Translations under genes and position numbers: made by a program
Notes under the pieces: model-generated
Database searches by the model: none
Seen by the model: the letters and a program-made list of their open reading frames with translations, nothing else
What the model was told of the DNA's origin: nothing
In this document: positions 27,134 through 36,554 of the stretch, in pieces
Position numbering within the stretch: position 1 is the stretch's first letter
How the letters are laid out: each line of letters begins with the position of its first letter
Source: an uncultured Flavobacteriales bacterium
Lineage (GTDB): Bacteria; Bacteroidota; Bacteroidia; Flavobacteriales_F; PHOS-HE28
Length of the DNA: 64,000 bases
Reading direction: 5' to 3'
Assembly (NCBI GenBank): GCA_937872175.1
Contig: CALMPI010000018.1
Coordinates: 1 to 64,000, forward strand

Positions 27134-28636
27134 ATGGACCTGGCGACCCTGCGGCGCGATCCGCTCACGGCCCTCACGCTCATCGCCCTGGTGCCCCGCC
27201 TGCTGGCCGCCCTCTTCAGCGCCGGTTACTTCGCCCACGACGACCACTTTCTGGTGATCGAGCCCGCCCAGAGCTGGGTGGACGCGGCCGACTACAACAC
27301 CTGGCTGCCTTGGAACCAGGGAAGCGACGCCACCCCCAGCGGCCACAGCTTCGTGTACGTGGGCCTGCACTACCTGCTCTTCCGGCTGCTGGCCGCCCTG
27401 GGTGCCACCGACCCCGAGGCGAACATGGTGCTGGTGCGCCTGCTGCACGCCCTGTGGAGCCTGGTGGTGGTGCGCGCCGGGTACCGCATCGCCCGCCGCC
27501 TCGGCGGTGAACAGGTGGCGTGGAACGCGGGGCTGCTGCTCGCCCTCTTCTACTTCATGCCCTTCCTGGCCGTGCGCAACCTGGTGGAGGTGGTGTGCAT
27601 CCCCTTCCTGATGCTGGCGGCCTGGCAGCTGGTGAAGGACGAGCGGCCCGCCCCGCGCGCCATCCTGCTCGCCGGCGTGTGGATCGGCCTTGCCATCAAC
27701 ATCCGCTTCCAGACCATCTTCTTCGCCGCCGGGCCCGGCCTGGTGCTGCTGGCGATGCGCCGCTGGGCCGATGTGCTGCGGTACGGCGCGGGCGTGCTGC
27801 TGCCCCTGGTGCTGCTGCAGGGCGGCATCGATCTCTTCATCTGGGGGCGCCCCTTCGCCGAGATGACCGAGTACGTGCGCTACAACCTGGCCAACACCAC
27901 CACCTACTTCGATCAGCCGTGGTACAACTACCTGCTGCTGCTGGCGGGCATCTTCATCCCCCCGCTCAGCCTGGCGGTGGTCTTCGGCCTTTTCCGCCGG
28001 GCGCGGCCCTGGCTCCTCTGGCTGCCGGTGATGCTCTTCCTGGCCGTCCACTCGTGGTTCCCCAACAAGCAGGAGCGCTTCCTATTGCCCATCGTGCCGC
28101 TGGCCTTCGTGCTGGGCTTCACCGCCTGGGAGGCCTTCCGCGCGGGCTCGGCCTGGTGGCAGGCGCGGTCCGGCTTGTGGCGCGGAGCGATGCGCTTCAC
28201 CTGGGGCCTCAACCTGGTGCTGCTGGCGGTGATCACCTTCACGACCAGCAAGCGCAGCCGCGTGGAGGCCATGCTGGCCCTGCGCCAGGGACCGCCGGTG
28301 CACGGGCTGGTGGTGGACGACACCGTGGAGCACGAGCCCCCCTGGATGCCCATGTACTACCTGGGCCGGTGGCAGGCCAGCCAGCTGCCCTACGCCGACC
28401 CCGCCGAGGACCTGGCCGGCCTCATCGCCCGCCTGCCCGCCGACCAGCGGCCCGACGCGGTGCTCTTCATCGGACAGGAGGACCTGGACGCCCGCAAGGC
28501 CCGCATGACCGCCCTGCTGGGACCGCTGCAGGGCGTGGCCGTGGCCGAGCCCGGGCTGGTGGACCGCGTGGTGCACTGGCTCAACCCCGTGAACCGCAAC
28601 GAGACCATCACGGTGATGCGCACCGTGCCGCAGTGA
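27134..28636 (+). CDS. Alg9-like / GT22-type membrane mannosyltransferase
   Basis: A 500-residue polytopic membrane glycosyltransferase of the GT-C fold with an early acidic loop motif ([16 protein letters not shown]), about nine to ten TMs, and the family signature [18 protein letters not shown] near residues 305-322, which matches the H-K-E-R-F motif of Alg9/GPI-mannosyltransferases. It would transfer a sugar from a polyprenyl-phosphate donor on the outer face of the inner membrane. The soluble C-terminus (~410-500) is not conserved in general. I preferred ATG at 27134 to an upstream start because of the promoter. Confidence 0.82.
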   Translation: MDLATLRRDPLTALTLIALVPRLLAALFSAGYFAHDDHFLVIEPAQSWVDAADYNTWLPWNQGSDATPSGHSFVYVGLHYLLFRLLAALGATDPEANMVLVRLLHALWSLVVVRAGYRIARRLGGEQVAWNAGLLLALFYFMPFLAVRNLVEVVCIPFLMLAAWQLVKDERPAPRAILLAGVWIGLAINIRFQTIFFAAGPGLVLLAMRRWADVLRYGAGVLLPLVLLQGGIDLFIWGRPFAEMTEYVRYNLANTTTYFDQPWYNYLLLLAGIFIPPLSLAVVFGLFRRARPWLLWLPVMLFLAVHSWFPNKQERFLLPIVPLAFVLGFTAWEAFRAGSAWWQARSGLWRGAMRFTWGLNLVLLAVITFTTSKRSRVEAMLALRQGPPVHGLVVDDTVEHEPPWMPMYYLGRWQASQLPYADPAEDLAGLIARLPADQRPDAVLFIGQEDLDARKARMTALLGPLQGVAVAEPGLVDRVVHWLNPVNRNETITVMRTVPQ

Positions 28637-28645
28637 GGCGCCGGA

Positions 28646-28653
28646 TAACTTCG
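28646..28653 (+). promoter_or_regulatory. -7 box TAACTTCG of terC
   Basis: One mismatch from TANNTTTG, 16 nt before the ATG at 28670, in a 33-bp gap. Confidence 0.5.
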
Positions 28654-28669
28654 CCCCCGCTTTCCCCCC

Positions 28670-29428
28670 ATGATCGACCTTTCGCAGCTCGACCCCTCGG
28701 TCTTCCTCACCGCGCACGGCTGGATCGCCCTCGTCTGGCTCACGGTGATGGAGATCGTGCTGGGCATCGACAACATCATCATCATCTCGATCCTCAGCGG
28801 CGAGCTGCCCACCAAGGAACAGCAACGCAAGGCGCGTCGCATCGGCCTGGCCCTGGCGATGATCACCCGCGTGCTGCTGCTGCTCAGCCTCAGCTGGGTG
28901 ATGAGCCTCAAGGACCCGCTCTTCGCGGTGATGGACCACAGCGTGAGCGGGCGTGACCTTGTGCTGATCCTCGGCGGCCTTTTCCTGATCTACAAGGCCA
29001 CTGTGGAGATCCACGCCAAGGTGGAGCACAAGCGCGAGAAGGAGAGCGCCACCCGCAAGGCCGCCCGCATGGCCGGCATCATCGCCCAGATCGTGCTCAT
29101 CGACATCGTGTTCTCGCTGGACAGCGTGATCACCGCCGTGGGCATGAGCAACGAGATCCTCATCATGGTGCTCGCCGTCGTCGCCGCCGTATTCATCATG
29201 CTCATCGCCAGCGACGCCATCAGCGCCTTCGTGAACAAGCACGGCACGGTGAAGGTGCTGGCGCTGGCCTTTCTGGTGATGATCGGCGTGGCCCTGCTGA
29301 TGGAGGGCACGGGCAGCCACATCAACAAGGCGTACATCTACTTCGCCATGGCCTTCAGCATCCTGGTGGAGGGCCTCAACCTGCGCATGCGGCGCAACGA
29401 GGAGAAGCTGCGCGATCAGGGCAGCTGA
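28670..29428 (+). CDS. TerC family membrane protein
   Basis: A 252-residue integral membrane protein with about seven TMs. It carries the TerC signature twice: MEIVLGIDNIIIISIL (~25-40) and IVLIDIVFSLDSVITAVGM (~142-160), each with buried Asp/Asn residues. Members move or regulate manganese or other metals (the Alx/MeeY/MntX-like group) or are linked to tellurite resistance; no tellurite genes are near, so a metal-homeostasis role is more likely. It overlaps the convergent protease gene by 13 bp. Confidence 0.88.
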   Translation: MIDLSQLDPSVFLTAHGWIALVWLTVMEIVLGIDNIIIISILSGELPTKEQQRKARRIGLALAMITRVLLLLSLSWVMSLKDPLFAVMDHSVSGRDLVLILGGLFLIYKATVEIHAKVEHKREKESATRKAARMAGIIAQIVLIDIVFSLDSVITAVGMSNEILIMVLAVVAAVFIMLIASDAISAFVNKHGTVKVLALAFLVMIGVALLMEGTGSHINKAYIYFAMAFSILVEGLNLRMRRNEEKLRDQGS

Positions 29429-31503
29429 GCGCTGCGCACCGCGGTGGGCGTGGTGCCCCCCACGGCCTGCAGCACCACGTCGCGGTCGTTGGCCCCGCCG
29501 CTGTACTTCACCAGCCCGTCCAGGTTGAGGTCCTCCGGATGGTAGCCCGCCGCCGTGGCAGTCGGCACCGTGCCGCCGATGCGGGTGAGGATGGGGTCGC
29601 GGTCGTTGCCGCCGCCCGTGTATTTGATCTGCCCGTTGCGCGTGGCGTCGCCGGCCGGCATCAGCCGCACGCCGTTCACGTTCACCGTGGCGGCCGCTCC
29701 CCCTGACAAGGGCACCGAGCCGTCGGTGAGGTCGCGCAGCACCGCCGTGGTGCCCACCGGCTGCGGGTTCTGCGTCATGATGCCGAGGTGGTTCCGGTGG
29801 CGCACCGCGATATGGTGGTCGTCCACCGGCAGCTGGAAGGCCAGGTCCGAGCTGCCGTCCGCCGCCACGATGCTGCCGTTGCGCAGCAGCAGCGCACTGC
29901 GGCTGGCCAGCACCTGCGCCGCGTTGTTCTTGTTGCGCAGCTCCACCACCACCCAGTCCACCACGGAGGCGGCGCCGCTGAGGTTGAGCACGGCCTGGGT
30001 GGTGGTTTCACCCCCGCCGCCCGCCACGTGGGCATAGCCCAGCGCGGTGTAGGGCTCGGTGAGGGGCACCAGGCCGCTGGCGCGCAGCGTGCCGTTCATG
30101 TTCAGTGCCACGCTGTTGTACGGGCCCTGCAGGAAGGCCTTGAGCCGCACGCGCAGCGTGGGCTGCGGGGTGTTCTGCGGATCGAAGCCGTCGAGGGTCA
30201 CCGTGCTGTTGGCGGGATCCAGCCAGTCGCGCAGGCGCGTGGCGGCCGAGGCTCCGTCCCAGCTCTCGCTGAACTTGGCGGCCCCGGCCCAGTTCTGCTG
30301 CGGGTCGCTGCAGCTGTACGCGCCCTCGGTCATGTGCCCCACGATGCGCTTGTTCTGGTCGAAGAGCGGGGCCCCGCTGCTCACCGCCTGGCTGACCCCG
30401 ACATCCCATTCCGTGCGCCACATCTTGATCCCGTTGGCGTCCTGATAGCCCACCGCCGGGTCGTCATCGCGGCTGAATTTCTTCACGTCGTAGTTGGGAT
30501 GGTGGATCATGGCGCTGGACTGCGGCACGGCCCCGCTGCGGTCCCAGCCCGCATAGAAGACGCCGTAGCTCGCGGGCGGCGCGTTCAGCAACTCCAGCAG
30601 CGCGAAGTCATCGTAGAAGTAGGCGGAGCGCAGCACCCCGCCGGTCACCGTCTGGCCGGTGTTGCCCACCGTGCCCACGCAGCCGGGCGCCTCGTAGTTG
30701 AAATAGAACACCCACTGGCCGATGGTGGCGGGCACCAGGCAGTGGTTGGCGAAGTAGAAGTAGGGCTGGCCCTGTTGCGCGGTGCTGTTGATCAGGGAAC
30801 CGCTGCAGCCGTTGCCGTCGGGGCGCAGGAACATGGCCACCGAGCGGATCTGCTGTTCCCACCCGGCGCTCTCCGGGCAGGCCACGTTCACGTTGCACGG
30901 TGCGCTCTGGAAGCCGGGGTCGTAATCGCGCAGCAGGCCCTGCTCGCCGAAGTGGAAGATGTCGCGGTAGCCGTGGGTGAGGCTGCCCACCTGCAGCAGG
31001 GAGGACGCCCGGGACCCCGCGGGCTCCACCAGCTCGATCACCAGGGCATCACCCGGCAGCACGGCGGTGGCCAGCGTGCCATCCGGCAGTTCGTTCTGCT
31101 CGGTGAAGCCGCCGAGGTAGCGCTGCCGGTCCCGGTCGTAGAGGTAGACCCGCGCCTCGGGCACCAGGTCGAACAGGCTGAACTGCACGCTGAGCATCAC
31201 CGCGCCGGGGCTCTCGATCAGCAGCCGGCACACGCGCCGGTCGTCCGTGGTGTTGACCCACAGCCCCTGCTCGGGCACGTCCACGGACAGCATGCGCTGC
31301 ACCCCATAGCGGAACCCGACGGCGGGGCTGTCCACCTCCTGCTGGGCGAGCAGGGCCCTGTCCAGGGCCGGCAACGCCACCGAGGGGATGCCCGCGGCAT
31401 GGCCGGAGGGGCTGCCCCAACCGATGGGCGCCCCCCCGTGGGGCACCTGGGCGTGTGCGCTGAACGCAAGCAGGACAAGGGTCGCTCCGAGGGGTCCGCG
31501 CAT
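29416..31503 (-). CDS. Secreted lysyl-endopeptidase-like serine protease with duplicated dockerin-like tail
   Basis: A 695-residue exported protein. Signal peptide 1-19 (ending FSAHAQ); an N-terminal beta prodomain (~45-195); a trypsin-fold protease domain (~200-420) with many cysteines, CSGSLINS and FANHC (His254), YDDFALLEL (Asp299) and VSSGAPLFD (Ser376), which is the Achromobacter protease I pattern; a linker region of beta sandwich type; and a C-terminal pair of ~35-residue units, GDATRNGQIKY..NDRDPIL and EDLNLDGLVKY..NDRDVVL, that look like calcium-binding dockerin/EF-hand loops. There is no classical T9SS tail. ATG at 31503 gives the signal peptide and follows a perfect -7 box. Confidence 0.85.
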   Translation of the reverse strand: MRGPLGATLVLLAFSAHAQVPHGGAPIGWGSPSGHAAGIPSVALPALDRALLAQQEVDSPAVGFRYGVQRMLSVDVPEQGLWVNTTDDRRVCRLLIESPGAVMLSVQFSLFDLVPEARVYLYDRDRQRYLGGFTEQNELPDGTLATAVLPGDALVIELVEPAGSRASSLLQVGSLTHGYRDIFHFGEQGLLRDYDPGFQSAPCNVNVACPESAGWEQQIRSVAMFLRPDGNGCSGSLINSTAQQGQPYFYFANHCLVPATIGQWVFYFNYEAPGCVGTVGNTGQTVTGGVLRSAYFYDDFALLELLNAPPASYGVFYAGWDRSGAVPQSSAMIHHPNYDVKKFSRDDDPAVGYQDANGIKMWRTEWDVGVSQAVSSGAPLFDQNKRIVGHMTEGAYSCSDPQQNWAGAAKFSESWDGASAATRLRDWLDPANSTVTLDGFDPQNTPQPTLRVRLKAFLQGPYNSVALNMNGTLRASGLVPLTEPYTALGYAHVAGGGGETTTQAVLNLSGAASVVDWVVVELRNKNNAAQVLASRSALLLRNGSIVAADGSSDLAFQLPVDDHHIAVRHRNHLGIMTQNPQPVGTTAVLRDLTDGSVPLSGGAAATVNVNGVRLMPAGDATRNGQIKYTGGGNDRDPILTRIGGTVPTATAAGYHPEDLNLDGLVKYSGGANDRDVVLQAVGGTTPTAVRSAQLP

Positions 31504-31514
31504 GTCAAGAAAAG

Positions 31515-31544
31515 TTATCAACAAAGGTATTCCGTTGTTGATAA
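31515..31544 (-). promoter_or_regulatory. Protease promoter: -7 box TACCTTTG inside a perfect inverted repeat
   Basis: TTATCAACAA (31515-31524) and TTGTTGATAA (31535-31544) form a perfect 10-bp inverted repeat with a 10-bp spacer. On the minus strand the -7 box TACCTTTG (31522-31529) overlaps the promoter-distal arm and lies 18 nt before the ATG at 31503. The geometry fits a dimer-binding operator over the promoter. Confidence 0.6.
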
Positions 31545-31558
31545 GTTCCAACCCGGCC

Positions 31559-33622
31559 TCAGCGGCCCACGATGACGAAAGCGGTGCGGCGGTTGCGGGC
31601 GCGACCGGCCTCGGTGTCGTTGGAGGCCACGGGTTTGCCGGCGCCGTAGCCCTTGAAGGCGAGTCGGCGGGCGGCGATGCCATGGGCCTGCAGGTAGCCC
31701 ATCACGGTGAAGGCGCGGTCGTTGCTCAGCGCCAGGTTGTCGGCCTCGCTGCCCACGTTGTCCGTGTGGCCCTCGATGCGGATGCTCACCGTGGGGTTGT
31801 CCTTCAGGAAGCGGATCAGCTGGTCCAGGATGTGCTCGCTGGCCTTGGTGATCTCCGCCGAGTTGGTGGCGTAGGTGATGTCGTTCACCGTGTAGCTCCG
31901 GCCCACCTCGATGCGCTGCACGGTCATGTCCACCTCGGCGGTGACCCCGCGCACGGTGTCCGCCAGGCTGAAGGCCCGCGAGTCGAACACGTGGTCCTTC
32001 TTGGTGACGGTCATGATCACATCAGCGCCCTTCCGCAGGTTGACCACGGTGGCGTAGCGCCCGTCCGTGGGGTCCACCTGCAGCACCTCGGTGCGGCGTG
32101 TGTCCATGTAGGTGATCTCCACCTTGGCATCGGGCACCAGCTCGCCGTTCTCATCGCGCACTTCGCCCTTCACGATCAGGATGTCCTCCGGACGGGCGTC
32201 GTTCGGCAGGGCGAAACCGTAAATATCCAGCCCGCCCACCCCGCGGAAGCGGCTGCTGGCGAAGAGGGCCGTGCCACCATCGGCGCTCACGATCAGCCCG
32301 TGGTCGTCCTGTTCGGTGTTGATGGGGTGGCCGATGTTGCGCGGTGTGTCCCAGCTGCCGTCGTCCTTCATGCGGCTGAAGAAGATGTCGTAGCCGCCGA
32401 TGCCGCGGTGACCCCGCCCCTCCTGCACCTCGCCGATCTCGTCCTGCGGCGGCCGGGCGGCGAAGTAGAGCGTGCGGCTGTCGCTGTGCAGGAAGGGGGC
32501 CTTCTCATCGCCCGCGGTGTTGATCGGCCCGGGTACCGGCTGCGCCTTGCTCCACACGCCCTGGTCGTCGCGCGTGCTGAAGTAGATGTCGGTGCCCTTG
32601 CTGTCCGCCCGCACCGTGGCGAAGAAGAGCGTGCGGCCGTCGGCGCTCAGCGTGGGCTGGCTCTCCCAGCCGTCCGGCGTGTTCACCGCGGGGCCCAGGT
32701 CCTCCAGCCCGGTCCACTCCCACTTCTGCTGCCCGCTGCCGAAGTCCATGTGGGTGTTGTAGTGCGAGCGGAAGATGTCGCAGTTACGGTAGCCCTTCGC
32801 GTCGGGTGCGCCGCACACGGTGACGAACATCTCGCGGTTGTTCACGCTGATGGTGACCCCGCCGTAGCTGTCGCCCAGGTTGAAGGGATCGGGCAGCGCC
32901 CGGCCTTGGTCATGGTCCTTCGCCCCCGCCGGCCGGCGGCTCTCGGTGAGCTCCTCCACGTCCTTGGCCACCAGGTCACCCTTCGCCTGGTACTTGCTCT
33001 TTCGGGTGAAGAAGAGCAGCTCGTTGTCCGGGCTCAGCATCGGCAGGTACTCGTCGGCACCGGTGCACACGTTGGGCAGGGGCTTGGGGTCCAGCGGCGC
33101 GGTGTTGCGGTAGAAGTCCATGTGGAACTGGAGCTCGGGCATCAGCTCCTCCACGTCGGCGGTCTTCTTGTCCACGTCCTTGCTGAACCTGGCCTGGTCC
33201 TCGGTGGGGAACTTCAGGAAGGTCTGGAAGGCTTTGGCCGCCTCGGCATACTCGCCCTTCGCGTAGTGGGCCGCCCCGAGGTAGTAGTGGACGTCGCTGT
33301 GGTAGTTGGGGCAGCGGGCCTCCAGCCGCTCGAAGTAGCCGATGGAGGGCTTCAGGTCGGCGCCCCCCTCCCGTGCCCGTTTGTAGGCGGAGACCCCGAG
33401 CTGGAAGAGGCACTCCGCGCAGTCGGGGTCCACCTCCTGCGTCTCCTTGAGCTTCTGGTGCCGTGTGGCGCCGTCCTTCGCCTTGGCCGCCTCGTCCAGC
33501 AGCTTCAGCACCTTCTTGTCCGTGGGCGGTCCGCAGGGATCGGCCTCCCCGTCCTGGGCCATCACGCTCACGCCGGCCAGCAGGCCCAGGGCCAGCAGCA
33601 AGGTCCTCGTCACGTCGTTCAT
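31559..33622 (-). CDS. OmpA-family protein with TPR, PD40 propeller and regulatory domains (PorE-like)
   Basis: A 687-residue envelope protein: signal peptide 1-23 (ending SVMAQ); TPR-like helices (~45-165); PD40/WD40-like propeller blades (~185-420, with LSPDNELLFFT, LSADGRTLFFAT, HSDSRTLYFA and VSADGGTALFASS); a carboxypeptidase regulatory-like domain (~430-520); and a C-terminal OmpA peptidoglycan-binding domain (~560-687, with RIEGHTDNVGS and RRTAFVI). This is the domain order of PorE, a type IX secretion component, and of related peptidoglycan-linked OmpA proteins, so a T9SS role is plausible but not proved. An alternative ATG lies five codons upstream. Confidence 0.88.
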   Translation of the reverse strand: MNDVTRTLLLALGLLAGVSVMAQDGEADPCGPPTDKKVLKLLDEAAKAKDGATRHQKLKETQEVDPDCAECLFQLGVSAYKRAREGGADLKPSIGYFERLEARCPNYHSDVHYYLGAAHYAKGEYAEAAKAFQTFLKFPTEDQARFSKDVDKKTADVEELMPELQFHMDFYRNTAPLDPKPLPNVCTGADEYLPMLSPDNELLFFTRKSKYQAKGDLVAKDVEELTESRRPAGAKDHDQGRALPDPFNLGDSYGGVTISVNNREMFVTVCGAPDAKGYRNCDIFRSHYNTHMDFGSGQQKWEWTGLEDLGPAVNTPDGWESQPTLSADGRTLFFATVRADSKGTDIYFSTRDDQGVWSKAQPVPGPINTAGDEKAPFLHSDSRTLYFAARPPQDEIGEVQEGRGHRGIGGYDIFFSRMKDDGSWDTPRNIGHPINTEQDDHGLIVSADGGTALFASSRFRGVGGLDIYGFALPNDARPEDILIVKGEVRDENGELVPDAKVEITYMDTRRTEVLQVDPTDGRYATVVNLRKGADVIMTVTKKDHVFDSRAFSLADTVRGVTAEVDMTVQRIEVGRSYTVNDITYATNSAEITKASEHILDQLIRFLKDNPTVSIRIEGHTDNVGSEADNLALSNDRAFTVMGYLQAHGIAARRLAFKGYGAGKPVASNDTEAGRARNRRTAFVIVGR

Positions 33623-33666
33623 GCCGGTTGTCATCACGGGGCCAGCACAAGGGCCATGCCCGTCCG

Positions 33667-36504
33667 CTACTTGATGGTGGTGTTGGTCTGTTCGGCCCTG
33701 GCGATGAGGGCATCGCCCTGCTTGCGCGCCTCGGCCACGATGCCGTCCGCCCGCTTGTCCGCTTCGGCGATGGCCTTCTGCTCCTGCTTGTCGGCCTCCT
33801 TCTTGGCGGCATCGGCCACGGCCTTGGCGGCCATCTTCGCCAGCGGGTTGGTCACCTTGGCCAGTTCGTCGTCGGCGGCCTTGTAGGCCTGGGCCTTGAT
33901 GTTGGCGGCCTCGCGCCGTGCGGTGGCCTTCAGGTCGTCCGCCTGCTTCTGCGCCTCGGCCAGCAGCTTGGCGGCCTCCTCACGGGCCCGCGCGATGGCC
34001 TCCTCCTTGGCCTTGTCGATCTGCTGGTTCAGCTCCTCCTTCACCTCGGTGACCACGGTCTGCGTGAGGTTGCTGCCTCCCCCGGCGAACACGGGTTTGA
34101 TGACGGGCTTGTCGATGGTGCCGGTGATCTTGGCGGTGACGTCGATCTCCGCCGGCATCTGGAAGCCGCTGCCCAGCAGCTGGTTCGCCTGGCCCAGCCA
34201 GCCGGCCACCAGCTGGTTGGCCTGCGCACCGAACATGTCCGTCGGCACCTTGGCCTTCAGGTCGTAGTCGATGGCCTGGTCGGCGAAGGCCGTGCTGCCG
34301 CCCACGTTGGCCTTGATCCGATCGATCTTCACATCGAAGGGCTTGGTGATCATCTTGCCGTCCCGGAACTCGTAGCTGAAGTCCACACTGGGCAGGGTGG
34401 TGTTCTCGATGCCCTTCACCTTGAAGGCCTTCGCCAGGTCCACCAGGGGCTGGAAGCCGTCCACCCGCACGTTGCGCGTGCTGAGGGTGCCCTGCCCCGT
34501 GAGGCTCTCCAGCACCGGGCTCATGGCGGCGTCCAGCTCCGTGCGCATGCTGAGCGTGGTGCTGTACTTCCCCTTGCAGGTCTTGGCGATGGGCGCCATC
34601 TTCTGCACGGTCTCCACGTACTGCACGGTCTTCTCGATGTCCATATCGCGGATATCGTAGCGCAGCTCGGCCACCGGCGTGCCCTTTTCCGGGGTGGCGT
34701 AGGAGCCGTCCAGCCCCACACGCCCCTCGAAAAGCCCGAACACCAGCTTGTTGAGGTCCACCCGGCGGTCGTGGATGTGCACGCCGCCCTTCAGCCCGGT
34801 GAGGGTGAGGTCGTCGTACAGCACCTCGCCGGCCTCGGCGTTGAGGCGGAAGTTGATGTTCCCCGGCACCTCGATCACGGTCATCGCGGCGGTGTCAGCG
34901 GGTGCGGTCTCGGCGGCCGCGGGCTCCTCGGGGCCCATCAGTTCGTTGAGGTCGAAGCGGCGGCTGGCCACGTCGAAGGTGCCGGTGAGGGTGCTGTCCT
35001 TCAGCCACCACAGCAGGTAGCTGTCGAAGCGGCCCTTGGCGCGCACATCGCTGCCGCCGAGCGTGCCGTCGAAGCCGTTCAGCGCCAGATAGCGCGGGCT
35101 CAGCGCCAGGTCGAGCGTGGTGATGCCCACCGGCCAGGGGAGCGAGTCGCTGCGGTAGGTCATGCCGCTCAGCAGCACGCGACCTTCCGCGGTGAACTTC
35201 TCGAAGCGCTGCGCCTCGATGTCGCTTACAGCGCCCTTCACCTTCACGTCCACATCGAGCTTGCCGTTGAGCTCATCGCCCTTCTCCAGCGGCACCACGC
35301 GCTTCAGGCTGGCCAGGTCGAGCTTGGCCTGCGCCGCCAGGTCCACGCGCGGATCGCTCATCGGCCGCTCCAGGTGCAGCCGGGCGCTCACCGGGTTGGT
35401 GGCCACCTGCATGGCGAAGGTGGGCACGTCGATCACCATGCCGTCCAGGTCCTTGCCCTGCGGGCTCACGATCGAGGCCTTCACCTGGATGCGCTCCACG
35501 CTCTCGGGCAGGTCGGGGTACTTGAAGCGGCCGTTCTCCACGGCGATGTCGAGGCCGAAACCGGGCATGGTGTCGTCGTTGTAGGTGCCCTTGACGTAGC
35601 CGCCGAAGGCCGCCTTGCCGCTCATGTCCACCCCTTCCAGGTCCTTGGCGAAGGCGGCGGGCACCATGGAGAGCAGCGCGCCCAGCTCGTTCTTTTTCAG
35701 CGCCCAGGTGATGTCCATGTCGATGTCGTCCGCCGGCATCGCCAGCCAGCCGTCGAAGCCCAGGGTGAGGCGGTTGATCACGGCCTCGTTCTCCTTGAAC
35801 GTGAACTTCATGCCGGCCATGTCCATGTCCAGGTCGGCGCGGATGTCGGCCACCGCGCGCTGCAGGTAGCGCACGCCATCGAAGAGCACGTCCACGGTAT
35901 CCACATGCGTGGTGGTGGACAGGGTGAACAGGTCCTGGGTGAAGTCGCCCGTGCCCTTGTGGTCCAGGCCCAGCAGGTCCATGCGGAAGGCGAGGGTGCT
36001 GTCGTCGTACACCACACGGCCGTCCTCGATCCAGTATTCGCGCAGGCCGATGGAGAAGCCGCCGCCCGTGTCGGCCGGGGCTTCCACCGCGCTGCTGTCC
36101 GGCAGCGTGATGTCCCAGTTCGCCCGCCCGTCCGCTCGCACCACGGCATGGATCCGCGGGCGCACCAGGCCGATGCGCTTGATGTCGACCTTGTCGCCGA
36201 ACACGCTCTTGATGTCCACCGTGGCCGTGAGCGATCCGATGTCGGCCAGGCAGACGCCCTCGAAGGGCGCCTTGTTGCACAGCTTCACTTGGGCCACCTC
36301 CACGGTGAGGTCGGGGAAACTGCGCAGCAGGGTGATGTCCCACTCGCCCCACTCCACGGTCGCGTTCACCTGGGCGTTCACCTGCTCCTTCACCATCCCT
36401 TCGATGCGGTCCTTGAAGAGGATGGGGATGAGGATGACGGCGGCGAGGAGGAGCACCACCAGGGCGACGACCGCGATGATGAGCCACTTGATGAGCTTGC
36501 GCAT
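33667..36504 (-). CDS. AsmA-family protein with C-terminal coiled coil
   Basis: A 945-residue protein with one N-terminal TM (~5-30), then the AsmA start (VNATVEWGEWDITLLRSFPDLTVEV), a very long repetitive beta region, and the AsmA C-terminal motif region (~650-810, with LTGQGTLSTRNVRVDGF and IKANVGGSTAFADQAIDYDLKAKVP). After ~835 there is a coiled coil rich in A, K, E and Q. AsmA-like proteins bridge inner and outer membrane for lipid transport. It sits between the OmpA protein and the symporter on the same strand, with gaps of 44 and 50 bp. Confidence 0.85.
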   Translation of the reverse strand: MRKLIKWLIIAVVALVVLLLAAVILIPILFKDRIEGMVKEQVNAQVNATVEWGEWDITLLRSFPDLTVEVAQVKLCNKAPFEGVCLADIGSLTATVDIKSVFGDKVDIKRIGLVRPRIHAVVRADGRANWDITLPDSSAVEAPADTGGGFSIGLREYWIEDGRVVYDDSTLAFRMDLLGLDHKGTGDFTQDLFTLSTTTHVDTVDVLFDGVRYLQRAVADIRADLDMDMAGMKFTFKENEAVINRLTLGFDGWLAMPADDIDMDITWALKKNELGALLSMVPAAFAKDLEGVDMSGKAAFGGYVKGTYNDDTMPGFGLDIAVENGRFKYPDLPESVERIQVKASIVSPQGKDLDGMVIDVPTFAMQVATNPVSARLHLERPMSDPRVDLAAQAKLDLASLKRVVPLEKGDELNGKLDVDVKVKGAVSDIEAQRFEKFTAEGRVLLSGMTYRSDSLPWPVGITTLDLALSPRYLALNGFDGTLGGSDVRAKGRFDSYLLWWLKDSTLTGTFDVASRRFDLNELMGPEEPAAAETAPADTAAMTVIEVPGNINFRLNAEAGEVLYDDLTLTGLKGGVHIHDRRVDLNKLVFGLFEGRVGLDGSYATPEKGTPVAELRYDIRDMDIEKTVQYVETVQKMAPIAKTCKGKYSTTLSMRTELDAAMSPVLESLTGQGTLSTRNVRVDGFQPLVDLAKAFKVKGIENTTLPSVDFSYEFRDGKMITKPFDVKIDRIKANVGGSTAFADQAIDYDLKAKVPTDMFGAQANQLVAGWLGQANQLLGSGFQMPAEIDVTAKITGTIDKPVIKPVFAGGGSNLTQTVVTEVKEELNQQIDKAKEEAIARAREEAAKLLAEAQKQADDLKATARREAANIKAQAYKAADDELAKVTNPLAKMAAKAVADAAKKEADKQEQKAIAEADKRADGIVAEARKQGDALIARAEQTNTTIK

Positions 36505-36554
36505 GGTGCGTGGGTGTTCGGTGTGGAACGAGGGTCCTGTTCAGCTTTCCAGGT

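Noticed and set aside
28670-29428. Tellurite-resistance locus from TerC plus the TerB-like domain
   Set aside because: TerC and the TerB-DnaJ protein are 4.5 kb apart in different operons, and no terD/E/Z genes are present.
31515-31544. TTATCAACA as a DnaA box and thus an origin
   Set aside because: It differs from the DnaA consensus, occurs only as one pair at a promoter, and no dnaA or dnaN gene or AT-rich unwinding region is near.
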